DNA of 64,000 bases, taken from NCBI GenBank assembly GCA_036278735.1, contig DASUKM010000043.1, positions 9,296 through 73,295 on the forward strand, given 5' to 3'. Both the position numbers and the translations under genes were made by a program. The DNA is from DASUKM01 sp036278735. Its GTDB lineage: Bacteria; Acidobacteriota; Vicinamibacteria; Vicinamibacterales; 2-12-FULL-66-21. This document shows positions 1 through 7,964 of this stretch, piece after piece (position 1 is the first letter of the stretch; each line of letters opens with the position of its first letter). The notes under the pieces are model-generated. The model made no database searches. It was not told where the DNA came from and worked only from the letters and a program-made list of their open reading frames with translations.

Positions 1-1053
1 CGCTATCCGAAGGCGCCCACCGATTCCGACGCCGTGCACCGCTCCGCGATCCGGGCGAAGGCGCTCGACACCCTGCGCGGCCTGCTGCCCGCCGCCACGC
101 AGTCGAACGTCGGGATGTACGGCACCGGCCAGGCCTTCGAAGCGCTGCTCCTGCGCATGCGCGCGCATCCCCTCGAAGAAGTCCGGACCTGCGCCGCGCA
201 GATGCTGACCGAATTGCGCAAGGTGATCCCCGCCTTCCTCACGCGCGTGGACCAGCCGGACCGCGGCGATCGCTGGAGCGCGTACCTCGCCGGCATTCGC
301 GACGACACCGCAGACGCGGCAGGCCGGCTGCTCGACGGCGTCGAACCGCAGGAGCGGCCGGAGGTCGCGCTGACGGACTTCGATCCCGATGGCGAAGTGA
401 AGATCGTCGCCGCCGCGCTCTACCCGTCGTCCGACCTGCCCGATGATCAGTTGCTCGCGATCGCGCGCCGGTTGTCGGCCGACGAGCGCGCAGGGATCCT
501 GCGGGCGTGCATCGGCACCCGAGGGAACCGGCGTCACAAGCCCGGGCGTGCGTTCGAGCGGACCGCGTACCGCTTCGACGTGTTGACCGACTACGGCGCG
601 TTCCGCGACCTCCAGCGTCACCGCCTGCTGACGATCGAATGGCAGACGCTGACGACGCGGCATGGGTGCGTCGAGCCGGACGCCATCCGCGACGCCGGCG
701 TGCTCGACGACTGGGAGCGCGTCATGCACGCCTCGGCCGCGCTGCACGACGCCCTCGTCGACGCCGGCGCCGCCGCGGTCGCTCCCTATGCGGTCGCGAT
801 GGCGTACCGCGTGCGCTTCTGCCTCGAGATGAACGCGCGCGAGGCGATGCACCTCATCGAGCTGCGCACCGCGCCGCAGGGGCATCCCTCCTACCGGCGC
901 GTCTGCCAGCAGATGCACCGCCTGATCGCCGACCAGGCGGGGCACACCGCGATCGCCGCCGCGATGACGTTCGCCGATCACTCCGATGTCGAACTGGAAC
1001 GGCTCAAGGCGGAACGGGACCGCGAGCGAAAGAACCTGGAACCCCGCACCTAG
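1..1053 (+). CDS. ThyX-like (FAD-dependent thymidylate synthase family) protein, 5' end missing
   Basis: The reading frame is open from the first base, so the start lies outside the window; 350 codons are visible. Two ThyX-like halves can be seen. The first ends in a segment with TQSNVGMYGTGQAFEALLLR. The second carries DLQRHRLLTIEWQTL, which resembles the ThyX signature RHRxxSxNxxSxRY but with Thr in place of both Ser and without the Arg-Tyr. ThyX enzymes methylate dUMP using methylene-tetrahydrofolate and FAD; tandem, diverged ThyX-like proteins occur in several phyla and their activity is not assured. The family call is fairly safe, but thymidylate synthase activity is not. Confidence 0.7.
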   Translation, partial: RYPKAPTDSDAVHRSAIRAKALDTLRGLLPAATQSNVGMYGTGQAFEALLLRMRAHPLEEVRTCAAQMLTELRKVIPAFLTRVDQPDRGDRWSAYLAGIRDDTADAAGRLLDGVEPQERPEVALTDFDPDGEVKIVAAALYPSSDLPDDQLLAIARRLSADERAGILRACIGTRGNRRHKPGRAFERTAYRFDVLTDYGAFRDLQRHRLLTIEWQTLTTRHGCVEPDAIRDAGVLDDWERVMHASAALHDALVDAGAAAVAPYAVAMAYRVRFCLEMNAREAMHLIELRTAPQGHPSYRRVCQQMHRLIADQAGHTAIAAAMTFADHSDVELERLKAERDRERKNLEPRT

Positions 1054-1092
1054 AGCTGGCAGCTGGAAGCTGGCAGCTGGAAGCTGGGAGCT
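1054..1092. repeat. Heptamer array (AGCTGGM)5
   Basis: Five perfect 7-base units, alternating AGCTGGC and AGCTGGA and ending AGCTGGG, run directly from the stop codon of the ThyX-like gene into the stop codon of the convergent deformylase gene. The array fills the whole intergenic space. Confidence 0.85.
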
Positions 1093-1663
1093 ACTCTTCT
1101 GGCACGTCGCGTTCGTGCCAGTAGCGGCTGAACTCCTCGAGAAACGTCAGCGTTTCGAACGATTTCATCCGGTCGAAGAAGAGCACGCCGTCGAGATGAT
1201 CCGTCTCGTGCTGGATCACGCGCGCCGTGAACTGCTTCGCGCGCACTTCGATCCGGCGTCCCTTGCGATCCCAGGCCTTCACGCGGATGTCGGCCGCGCG
1301 CGTCACCTTGCCGCGGATGTCCGGGATGCTCAGGCATCCTTCCCAGGCGTCCGTTGTCGCGGCGCCGACCGCCGTGATCTCCGGGTTGATCAAGACCATC
1401 AGCGGAACGCGTTCCGCTTCGTCCTGCGGCTCCGCCGCGTCCGCCGCCGGAGTGGACGGCGGCGGAAAGCCGGCGACGAACAGCCGCAGCGGCACGTGCA
1501 CTTGTGGCGCCGCCAGTCCCACCCCCTGGTACTCCGCCATCGTCTCCAGCATGTCGTCGATGAGTTGCTGCACGCGCGACGACTCGATGTCGGCTGGATC
1601 GATCGCCGTGGCGTGCGTCCGCAGGACGGGATGCCCCATGTGCGCGATCTTCAGGATGGACAC
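1091..1663 (-). CDS. def: Peptide deformylase
   Basis: This 190-residue protein is predicted to remove the N-formyl group from nascent proteins using a bound metal. All three family motifs are present: GVGLAAPQ (residues 47-54), EGCLS (108-112, metal-binding Cys) and HETDH (152-156, two metal His and the catalytic Glu). It is slightly longer than the E. coli enzyme because of an acidic, proline-rich insertion at about residues 67-86. The GTG at 1663 is chosen as start because the family begins with a short strand ending in the conserved G-H-P-V-L-R, which follows immediately. It converges with the ThyX-like gene and is divergent from the NUDIX gene. Confidence 0.95.
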   Translation of the reverse strand: MSILKIAHMGHPVLRTHATAIDPADIESSRVQQLIDDMLETMAEYQGVGLAAPQVHVPLRLFVAGFPPPSTPAADAAEPQDEAERVPLMVLINPEITAVGAATTDAWEGCLSIPDIRGKVTRAADIRVKAWDRKGRRIEVRAKQFTARVIQHETDHLDGVLFFDRMKSFETLTFLEEFSRYWHERDVPEE

Positions 1664-1726
1664 CCAGCGATTATAGCGGGCGACCCGCGGGGCGCCGCAA
1701 CCCGGCGGACGTGGTACCGTTTCCGG

Positions 1727-2257
1727 ATGGACGCTGCGTACCGATTCTGCCCGTCGTGCGGCGGCGCGCTCGAGACGCGCCGGCTGAAGCCGGGCGATCC
1801 GGATCGGCTCGTGTGCGTGGCCTGCGGTTTCGTGTTCTATCTCGACCCGAAAGTGGCGGTCGGGACCATCATCGCGGCCCCCGACGGCCGTCTGGTGCTC
1901 GTGCGCCGGGCGATCGAGCCGGGCTACGGCCTCTGGGTGTTCCCCGGCGGCTACGTCGATCGCGGCGAGGAACTGACGGACGCCGCGCGCCGCGAAGCGC
2001 GGGAAGAATCCGGGCTCGACGTGCGCATCGACGCCCTCGTCAACCTCTACTCGTACGGGGGCCGCAGCCCGATCATCGTCGTCTATGCCGCGACCGCCGA
2101 AGGGGGGGAGCTGTGCAGCGACGACGAGTGCCTCGAGGCGCGGCTGTTCACCTCCGGCGAGATCCCGTGGAACGCGCTCGCGTTCCGCAGCACCGCCGAC
2201 GCGTTGCGCGATTATCTCGACGGGGTCCGGCATCCGCTTCAGCACCAGAACCGCTGA
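1727..2257 (+). CDS. NUDIX hydrolase with N-terminal zinc ribbon
   Basis: This 176-residue protein is a nucleoside-diphosphate-linked pyrophosphohydrolase. An N-terminal four-cysteine zinc ribbon (CPSC near residue 8, CVAC about 22 residues later) precedes the NUDIX fold. The NUDIX box is intact, running from GGYVDRGEE to REAREESGLDV, with the metal-binding REXXEE core. The architecture resembles NudC-like or zinc-ribbon ADP-ribose/NADH pyrophosphatases, but the substrate cannot be read from the sequence. It starts 63 bases from the divergently transcribed deformylase, so the two promoters share this space. Confidence 0.9.
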   Translation: MDAAYRFCPSCGGALETRRLKPGDPDRLVCVACGFVFYLDPKVAVGTIIAAPDGRLVLVRRAIEPGYGLWVFPGGYVDRGEELTDAARREAREESGLDVRIDALVNLYSYGGRSPIIVVYAATAEGGELCSDDECLEARLFTSGEIPWNALAFRSTADALRDYLDGVRHPLQHQNR

Positions 2258-2325
2258 GCTCGACCTCGACGCCGCGTTCGGATACTGTTCCCGCGTCAAC
2301 CCATCAGGTGAACGTGTAGACCCCC

Positions 2326-2351
2326 GGAACCCTGAACCTTGAACCCGGAAC
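2326..2351. repeat. Short GGAACCC/TGAACCC heptamer run
   Basis: About three and a half 7-base units (GGAACCC, TGAACCT, TGAACCC, GGAAC). The same motif recurs at 12066-12150, 60219-60268 and, inverted, near 47425-47465. It lies just before the start of the lipoprotein gene. Confidence 0.7.
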
Positions 2352-2371
2352 GTCCCACGCGATTGCTCCCC

Positions 2372-2851
2372 ATGCGATCACTGTCTCTTGCGACTGCTGT
2401 CCTTGCCGCCGCGTTTGCCCTTGCCGGCTGCGTTGGCTTCGAACACTCGAACTCCGTGATGCTCGACCAGGCGAACACGATGACGCGCCCTTCCGGCTCC
2501 GGCCTCGATGCCCTCATGGGGAGCTGGTCGTCGACGACCGTCGTTCCGTCGCCAACCTCGTGCAGCAATTTCGTGTGGAACGTGACGGAGCAGACGGGCA
2601 CGAGCGCGAAGGGTTCGTTCACGGCCACGTGTGCCAACGACCTGGGCGTGCGCGGGACTGCGCAGGGGACGCTGAGCGGCGCGAGCATCACGTGGTCGGC
2701 GATCGGCGCGGCGTCGGCCCCCGACCTGTCGTCGTGCGCGATCACGCTGTCGGGCACCGCGCAGCTCGACGCGGACTCGGTGCGTGTGCCGTACTCCGGC
2801 GACACGTGTCTCGGGAAAGTGAGCGGCGTCGAAGTGCTGCAGCGGCGCTGA
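2372..2851 (+). CDS. Small predicted lipoprotein of unknown function
   Basis: The 159-residue product has a basic N-terminus (MRSLSL), a hydrophobic stretch and a lipobox ending LAGC at about residues 16-19, so it should be lipidated and exported. The mature part is rich in Ser, Thr and Gly with regularly alternating polar and hydrophobic residues, which suggests a beta structure. No known family is recognised. An in-frame ATG 33 bases upstream (2339) exists, but it would put non-signal residues before the signal peptide, so 2372 is preferred. It converges with the aldolase gene, leaving 7 bases between the stops. Confidence 0.7.
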   Translation: MRSLSLATAVLAAAFALAGCVGFEHSNSVMLDQANTMTRPSGSGLDALMGSWSSTTVVPSPTSCSNFVWNVTEQTGTSAKGSFTATCANDLGVRGTAQGTLSGASITWSAIGAASAPDLSSCAITLSGTAQLDADSVRVPYSGDTCLGKVSGVEVLQRR

Positions 2852-2858
2852 CGCCCGG

Positions 2859-3866
2859 TCAGCGCAGCTCGTCGGCCGACGCGGCGCCGTAGCGCTCGAA
2901 CCACGGGCGCGCCGGCGCCAGGTGCGCGTTGACGTTTTCGATGTTGCGGACGCCGTCCTTCTCGAGCCACCGGCGGAATGCGTCGGCCCCCTGCTGACCG
3001 TAGACGGCGATGCCGTCCTTCCACGTCGCGCGGCCGCAGAGCACGCCCGAGAACGGCACGCCGGCGTCGGCGGCGAGCTCGAGCGATTCGGTGAACTCGG
3101 CGTTGCTCACGCCGGCCGACAGATAGATGAACGGCTTGGCGGTCGCGTCGGCCGCCCGGTGGAACGCGTCGGCCGCCGCCTGTTTCGAGTACACGCTCGT
3201 GCCGCTCGACGCGCGGGCCCCGTCGACGAACTTCAGGTTGATCGGGATCTCGATCTTCAGCACGTCGACGCCGTAGCGGTCCTTCGAGAACTCGCGCACG
3301 CTGGCGGCGACCACTTCCGGCTTCTTCTTCGCGAACTCCGGCCCCTTCTCGTCGGCCCCTTCCTCGTAGCCGACCAGCTCGAGGAAGAACGGGATGTCGT
3401 TGGCGCGGCACTCGTCGCCGATCCGTTCGATCCAGGCGTGCTTCGTTTCGTTGATCGCGCGCGCGTCGAACGGCGTGTAGTAGAGCAGGATCTTGATGCA
3501 GTCGGCCCCCGCCTCCTTGATGCGCCGCACCGACCAGACGTCGAGCAGGTCCGGCAGCCGGCCAACGCCGGTCTTGTCGTAGCCGGTCTTCTCGTACGCC
3601 ATGAGCAGCCCGGCGTTTTTCGCGCGATGCGTGCTGGCGGGGATCCCCCATTCGGGATCGAGCAGGATGGCGCTGGCGTGCGGCGTGAGCACCTCGGTCA
3701 CGAGCGTCTTGAACTCCTCGAGATCGTGGTCGCTGATGTCGCCCCCCTTTTCCTTGGCGAGCGCCTTCTTCAGTGAGCCGCGCTGATCCATCGCGGCGGC
3801 GGCAATCACGCCCCGCGGATCCGATACGGCTTTCATGCCGGCGAGCTTGCCTGCTGTAATTTTCAT
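2859..3866 (-). CDS. Tagatose-1,6-bisphosphate aldolase-like protein (LacD family)
   Basis: The 335-residue protein matches class I tagatose-bisphosphate aldolases, which use a Schiff-base lysine to cleave tagatose-1,6-bisphosphate into DHAP and glyceraldehyde-3-phosphate. Visible landmarks are AAMDQRGSLKKAL near the N-terminus, LLDPEWGIPA, IKILLYYTPFDA, and VDVLKIEIPIN, which holds the likely catalytic Lys. A strong ribosome binding site (GAGGAG) sits 4 bases before the ATG. It is the last gene of a minus-strand run after thiI, 8 bases downstream. No other lactose or galactose gene is nearby, so its physiological substrate may be another ketose bisphosphate. Confidence 0.85.
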   Translation of the reverse strand: MKITAGKLAGMKAVSDPRGVIAAAAMDQRGSLKKALAKEKGGDISDHDLEEFKTLVTEVLTPHASAILLDPEWGIPASTHRAKNAGLLMAYEKTGYDKTGVGRLPDLLDVWSVRRIKEAGADCIKILLYYTPFDARAINETKHAWIERIGDECRANDIPFFLELVGYEEGADEKGPEFAKKKPEVVAASVREFSKDRYGVDVLKIEIPINLKFVDGARASSGTSVYSKQAAADAFHRAADATAKPFIYLSAGVSNAEFTESLELAADAGVPFSGVLCGRATWKDGIAVYGQQGADAFRRWLEKDGVRNIENVNAHLAPARPWFERYGAASADELR

Positions 3867-3874
3867 TTCGCTCC

Positions 3875-5059
3875 TCAGGTGGCGGACTTCGATTCTACAA
3901 CAGGGAATTCGAACCGTTCCGACGCGGCGGCGTTCACGGCCTGGCGCACGATCTCGTCGATCGGGAGCTGCGCTTCGGCCGCCTCGACGTCGGCCGCGCG
4001 CGCGCGCGTGGCGGGATGGCGCGGCGTGAACAGCGTGCAGCAATCCTGATCCGGAATAATCGAAATGGGAAACGTGCCGAGCCGCTCGGCTTCCGCGGTG
4101 ATCTCCTCTTTGTCCATGCCGATGAGCGGACGCAGCACCGGCATCCCGACGACGCGATCGATCACCGACAGGTTTTCGAGGGTCTGCGAGGCGACCTGTC
4201 CGACCACTTCGCCCGTCACGAGCGCCTGCGCGCGCACGGTGCCGGCGATCTCTTCGGCGATCCGCATCATCAGCCGGCGGTAGATCACGACGCGGAGCGG
4301 CGGCGGCACTGCCAGGACGACGCGCTGCTGGATCTCGCCGAAGGGCACGAGGAAGAGCTGGGAGCGGAACTGGAACCGCGTGAGGAGCCGCGCCAGCTCG
4401 CGCGCTTTTTCCTGCGAGGCGCGCGACAGGATCGGATAGCTGTGGAAGTGGACGAACACGACGCGGCAGCCGCGGCGCATCATCCGCCATGCCGCCACGG
4501 GCGAGTCGATGCCGCCGGAGAGCAGGCACGCCACGCGGCCGCTCGAGCCGACCGGCAGCCCCCCGGCGCCGCGATGCTTGCCGAAGAAGTAGAACGCCTC
4601 GTTCGTGAGCATCTCGACGTGGATCGTCAGCGCCGGCTCGTCGAGGTTCACGCGCCAGCCGCGCGCCTCCTTGATCCGGCCGCCCACCTCGCGTTCGATT
4701 TGCGGCGACGTGAGCGGATAGCGCTTGTCGGCGCGTTTCGCCGACACGCGGAAGCTCGGCGGGTCCGCCGGGCCGAGGTCGCCCAGGATCGCGGCCGCGA
4801 TGCCGTCGAGGTCGATCGGCACGCGCCCGGCGCGCGCGAAGTTGCCGGCGCCGAAGACGCGCGAGACGCGCTCGGCGACCGCGTCGAATGCGGCATCCGG
4901 CCCAAGCACCATCTCGATGCGCCCCATCAGGACGCGTACGGCGCGAACGTCGAGGTCGGCCGTCGCGGTCCGGAGGTTTCGCGCGAGCCGCGCGATGAAC
5001 CAGGGGCGATTGCGTCCCTTGAGGGCGATTTCCTGATAGTGGACGAGAAGCGATGTCAT
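3875..5059 (-). CDS. thiI: tRNA 4-thiouridine synthase ThiI, no rhodanese domain
   Basis: The 394-residue protein should adenylate uridine-8 of tRNA and insert sulfur; in some bacteria it also serves thiamine biosynthesis. The order is an N-terminal ferredoxin-like domain beginning MTSLLVHYQEIALKGRNR, a THUMP domain, and an adenylating PP-loop domain with LLSGGIDSPVA. The C-terminus contains DQDCCTLFTPRHP with paired Cys, but the rhodanese domain of E. coli ThiI is absent, so persulfide must come from another protein. It lies 4 bases downstream of hpnE and 8 bases upstream of the aldolase gene, which suggests one transcript. Confidence 0.93.
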   Translation of the reverse strand: MTSLLVHYQEIALKGRNRPWFIARLARNLRTATADLDVRAVRVLMGRIEMVLGPDAAFDAVAERVSRVFGAGNFARAGRVPIDLDGIAAAILGDLGPADPPSFRVSAKRADKRYPLTSPQIEREVGGRIKEARGWRVNLDEPALTIHVEMLTNEAFYFFGKHRGAGGLPVGSSGRVACLLSGGIDSPVAAWRMMRRGCRVVFVHFHSYPILSRASQEKARELARLLTRFQFRSQLFLVPFGEIQQRVVLAVPPPLRVVIYRRLMMRIAEEIAGTVRAQALVTGEVVGQVASQTLENLSVIDRVVGMPVLRPLIGMDKEEITAEAERLGTFPISIIPDQDCCTLFTPRHPATRARAADVEAAEAQLPIDEIVRQAVNAAASERFEFPVVESKSAT

Positions 5060-5063
5060 GTGG

Positions 5064-6389
5064 TCAGCCCGCCTGGACGCCGGACGCCGCGCGATGGCCG
5101 GAAAGGGCGGCGCTCTCGATCGTGCCGGGCAGGCCGGTGTCGATCCAGTCGCCGGCCAGCCACAGGCCGGCGACGGCGGTGCGGGTCGGCGGACGGCCGG
5201 GCTGCCCGGGGGCGAGCGAAAACGTCGCGTGCTTTTCGCGCACCGCCGTGCCGCGCAGCAGCGTCGCGCCGCGCGCCCCGGGGATCGCGCCGGCGACGTC
5301 GCGCGCGGCCTGCGCGACGAGGTCCGCGGTCGAGCGGGACACGAGCGCGCCCGCATCGCTCGACACGAGCGAGAGGTGCGATGCGCGCTCGCCGAACGCC
5401 TGCCGCTTGTCGAACACCCACTGCGTCGCGCGTCCGGGCAGCCCGACGAACGGATCGTCCATCACGGCGCGGTCGTACCACAGATTCACGGTGACGATCG
5501 GCCGCGACGCCAGCGCGTCGGCACTGGCGAGCAGCCGCACGAGCGGCGCCACCTTGCCGGTGAACAGCGTCCGGATGTCGTGCCACGGCACGGACGCGAT
5601 CACCGTGCCGCTCGCGATCGATTCACCCCTGACGTCGACCCCCGCCACGCGTTCGCGCTCGACGCGCACGCGCGCCAGCGCGTGCAGCCGGACCTCGCCG
5701 CCCCGCGCCTCGAGAAAGCGGCGGGCCGGCGTGGCATACATCTCGTGCAGCGGCACGGTGGGCAGCGCGAGCGAGGCGCTGCCGGGGGCCCCGCCGAACA
5801 TCCGGGCGAGGACGCGCGTGAAGGGGCGCGCCGCCGCTTCCTCCGGCGACTGATTCAGCGCCGCCACGGCCAGCGGCTCCCACAGCCATTCGCGGATCCG
5901 TCCCCGCTGCCCATGACGCGCAAGCCATGCGGCGACGGTCTCGGCGTCTGTCGCGACCTCCGCGCCGCGCTGCATCTTCAGCAGGGCCGGAGCGAGCGCC
6001 AGCACGCGGAGCCGATCGCTCCACGTCAGCGCGCGCCATCCCATCACCCCCGCGAGCAGGTGAAAGGGGGACGGCCACGACGGGCACCGCAGCACCGATC
6101 GTCGTCCGGCGACGTCGAGAAACGGCACTTCCAGCGCGGGCTGCACGCGAACGTTCTGCTCCGCGCCGATCCGCCGCAGGAGCCGGAACGTCTCGGTGTA
6201 GCAGCCGAGCAGCACGTGCTGGCCGTTGTCGACCAGTTCGCCCGTCTCGCGATCGCGAAACGCCGTCGCGCGCCCGCCAAGCGTCCCGCGCGCTTCGAGC
6301 ACGAGCACCCGCGCCCCCGCCTCCGCGAGCGCGCAGGCCGCCGCCAGCCCCGCCACCCCCCCGCCGATCACGACCGCATCAGGCGCCAC
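5064..6389 (-). CDS. hpnE: HpnE-type squalene-associated FAD-dependent desaturase
   Basis: The 441-residue protein has an N-terminal dinucleotide-binding motif (VIGGGVAGLAAACALAEAG) followed by the ARGTLGGRA signature of phytoene-desaturase-like flavoproteins, and ends with GLWLAGDWIDTGLPGTIE, typical of the family. HpnE works with HpnC and HpnD to turn farnesyl diphosphate into squalene for hopanoids. HpnC and HpnD are not next to it here. The GTG start at 6389 follows a GGGGGAGG ribosome binding site, part of which is supplied by the end of the neighbouring repeat element. It heads the hpnE-thiI-aldolase run. Confidence 0.88.
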   Translation of the reverse strand: MAPDAVVIGGGVAGLAAACALAEAGARVLVLEARGTLGGRATAFRDRETGELVDNGQHVLLGCYTETFRLLRRIGAEQNVRVQPALEVPFLDVAGRRSVLRCPSWPSPFHLLAGVMGWRALTWSDRLRVLALAPALLKMQRGAEVATDAETVAAWLARHGQRGRIREWLWEPLAVAALNQSPEEAAARPFTRVLARMFGGAPGSASLALPTVPLHEMYATPARRFLEARGGEVRLHALARVRVERERVAGVDVRGESIASGTVIASVPWHDIRTLFTGKVAPLVRLLASADALASRPIVTVNLWYDRAVMDDPFVGLPGRATQWVFDKRQAFGERASHLSLVSSDAGALVSRSTADLVAQAARDVAGAIPGARGATLLRGTAVREKHATFSLAPGQPGRPPTRTAVAGLWLAGDWIDTGLPGTIESAALSGHRAASGVQAG

Positions 6390-6400
6390 GAACCTCCCCC

Positions 6401-6521
6401 GGGGTCAGATCTTGTTCTTTGCATAAACGTCTTGGATTAAGGCACACCTGAACAGGCGTGAATTTTTGACACGGTTTGTCCTCTCGAGAGGACATACATG
6501 CAAAAAACAAGATCTGACCCC
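6401..6521. mobile_element. MITE-like element with 24-bp terminal inverted repeats
   Basis: The left end (6401-6424, beginning GGGGTCAGATCTTG) and the right end (6498-6521, ending CAAGATCTGACCCC) are inverted copies matching at 23 of 24 positions. The 73-base interior has no ORF but holds a perfect 18-base palindrome, TGTCCTCTCGAGAGGACA, at 6477-6494. A solo half end (AAGATCTGACCCC) reappears at 45484-45496. The structure fits a non-autonomous element moved in trans; no transposase is linked. Target duplications were not identified. Confidence 0.6.
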
Positions 6522-6570
6522 CGCATTGCGATCTCCTGCGAGAACCCCGGCACGCGGGGGGTCACACGCC

Positions 6571-6777
6571 TCACGTGCCGCCGAAGCCGATCGTCACCTG
6601 CTCCCCGTCGACGATGACCGGGACGTCGCGGCGGCCGCCGGTGTACTGCAGCATGCGGGTGAGATCGGCGGCGCTCTTCTTGACGTTGACGTATTCGAAC
6701 GGCACCTGCCGCCGCGCGTAGTCGTCGCGCGCCGCTTGCGTGTATGGACACGTGTCCTTGCCGAAAATCAGTACCAT
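6571..6777 (-). CDS. Glutaredoxin-like protein with CPYT active site
   Basis: This 68-residue protein has a single thioredoxin-like fold. It begins MVLIFGKDTCPYTQAARDDY, so the dithiol CPYC of classical glutaredoxins is replaced by CPYT, leaving one active-site Cys. A cis-proline segment DVPVIV and a terminal GFGGT complete a glutaredoxin core. It resembles the short CPYT/UPYT family in which some members carry selenocysteine; here the codon is an ordinary Cys. It would act in monothiol chemistry such as deglutathionylation. It is divergent from the MBL gene, whose start lies 51 bases away. Confidence 0.8.
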   Translation of the reverse strand: MVLIFGKDTCPYTQAARDDYARRQVPFEYVNVKKSAADLTRMLQYTGGRRDVPVIVDGEQVTIGFGGT

Positions 6778-6827
6778 GCGCCCTCGCTGACGATCCTAAC
6801 AGCCCGCGGGCGCTTCATACTGGCCAC

Positions 6828-7601
6828 GTGGCGATTCATCGGCTTCTGGCGGGCAACCCGTCCGAATGGACGGGGCCGACGGGCACCAATACCTGGCTGG
6901 TCGACGGACGCGAACCGGCGCTCGTCGACGCCGGCGTGGGGCGCTCCGAGCACATCGCGGCGATCGCCGCGGCGCTGGGCGGGGCGACGCTCGCGCGCGT
7001 GCTCGTGACGCACGGGCATCGCGACCACGTCGATGGCGTTCCCGCCATCCGGGCGCGATGGCCCGACGTCGAGGTGCGGCCGTCGGCGGGCCCGCTCGCC
7101 GACGGGGAGATGATCCCGGCGGGCGATGGCGCCGTGCGCGCCGTCCACACGCCCGGCCACGCGCCGGATCACTGGTGCTTCTTCGATGAATCGACAGGCG
7201 ACCTGTTCTGCGGCGATCTCGTGCGCGCCGGCGGCACCGTCGTGATTCCCGCGCGCCAGGGAGGCAGCCTGCGCGAGTATCTCGACTCCCTGCGCCGTGT
7301 GCGGGCGCTGTCTCCTCGACGGCTGCTGCCGGGCCACGGCCCGATCGTCGAGCGCCCCGAGGCGATCATCGACGAGTACCTCGCGCACCGCGAACAGCGC
7401 GAACGGGAAATCGCCGCGGCGCTCGAGCGCGGCGCCACGACGGTGAGCGAGATGGTCGAGAAGATTTACGCCGGGCTGCCGGCCGGCTTGCGAGTCGCCG
7501 CGGAAGACAGCGTGCTCGCGCACCTGATCAAGCTGCGCGAGGAAGGGCGGGCGATCGCGGACGGCTCACGCTGGCTGCCAGCCGGGAGGCACATCGGGTG
7601 A
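6828..7601 (+). CDS. MBL-fold metallo-hydrolase (LACTB2-like)
   Basis: The 257-residue protein has the metallo-beta-lactamase zinc signature THGHRDHVDG, further ligands in HTPGHAPDHWCF and GDLV, and the late His in LLPGHGPIV. A C-terminal winged-helix-like segment follows (TVSEMVEKIY to HLIKLREEGRA), as in LACTB2-type ribonuclease/hydrolases. The substrate is unknown. The GTG at 6828 is chosen because family similarity begins there (VAIHRLLAGNPS); an ATG 84 bases upstream would overlap the divergent glutaredoxin gene. Its 3' end overlaps the convergent regulator gene by 36 bases. Confidence 0.85.
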   Translation: MAIHRLLAGNPSEWTGPTGTNTWLVDGREPALVDAGVGRSEHIAAIAAALGGATLARVLVTHGHRDHVDGVPAIRARWPDVEVRPSAGPLADGEMIPAGDGAVRAVHTPGHAPDHWCFFDESTGDLFCGDLVRAGGTVVIPARQGGSLREYLDSLRRVRALSPRRLLPGHGPIVERPEAIIDEYLAHREQREREIAAALERGATTVSEMVEKIYAGLPAGLRVAAEDSVLAHLIKLREEGRAIADGSRWLPAGRHIG

Positions 7602-7964
7602 CCGTTCGGGCCGGCGCGAGGCTTTCGGCAGCGCGTCGCGCACCACGTGTTCCAGCTCCTCGAGGTACGCGGTAAATCGCGCGCGCCCATCGGCGGTGAG
7701 GCGATACAGCGTCTGCGGACGGCCGCCCTCCGAGCCCCGCCACGCATCGACGAGCCCGGCCTCCTGCAGCACGTCGAGATGACGGCTCAAGTTGCCGTCG
7801 GTCAGCAGGCAGAGCCGCTTCAACTCGGTGAACACCGCCCCTTCCGGACGCGTGACGAGCGACGTCATGATCCCGAGGCGCGCTTTCTCGTGGAGCACGC
7901 GGTCGAGCCCTTCGTACGCGTAGCGCCCCGCGTCCGCTTCGTCTGCCTTTCTGCGTCGGGTCAT
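7566..7964 (-). CDS. Winged-helix transcriptional regulator (ArsR/MarR-like, DUF2087-type fold)
   Basis: The 132-residue protein consists of one winged helix: KARLGIMTSL, then FTELKRLCLLTDGNLSRHLD as recognition region, then a wing EGGRPQTLYRLTADGRARF. This is the pattern of small regulators annotated as transcriptional regulator, MarR/ArsR-like, that control an adjacent membrane protein. It follows the membrane protein gene with an ATGA overlap, so translation is probably coupled. No ligand-binding residues such as metal Cys clusters are seen. Confidence 0.82.
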   Translation of the reverse strand: MTRRRKADEADAGRYAYEGLDRVLHEKARLGIMTSLVTRPEGAVFTELKRLCLLTDGNLSRHLDVLQEAGLVDAWRGSEGGRPQTLYRLTADGRARFTAYLEELEHVVRDALPKASRRPERSPDVPPGWQPA

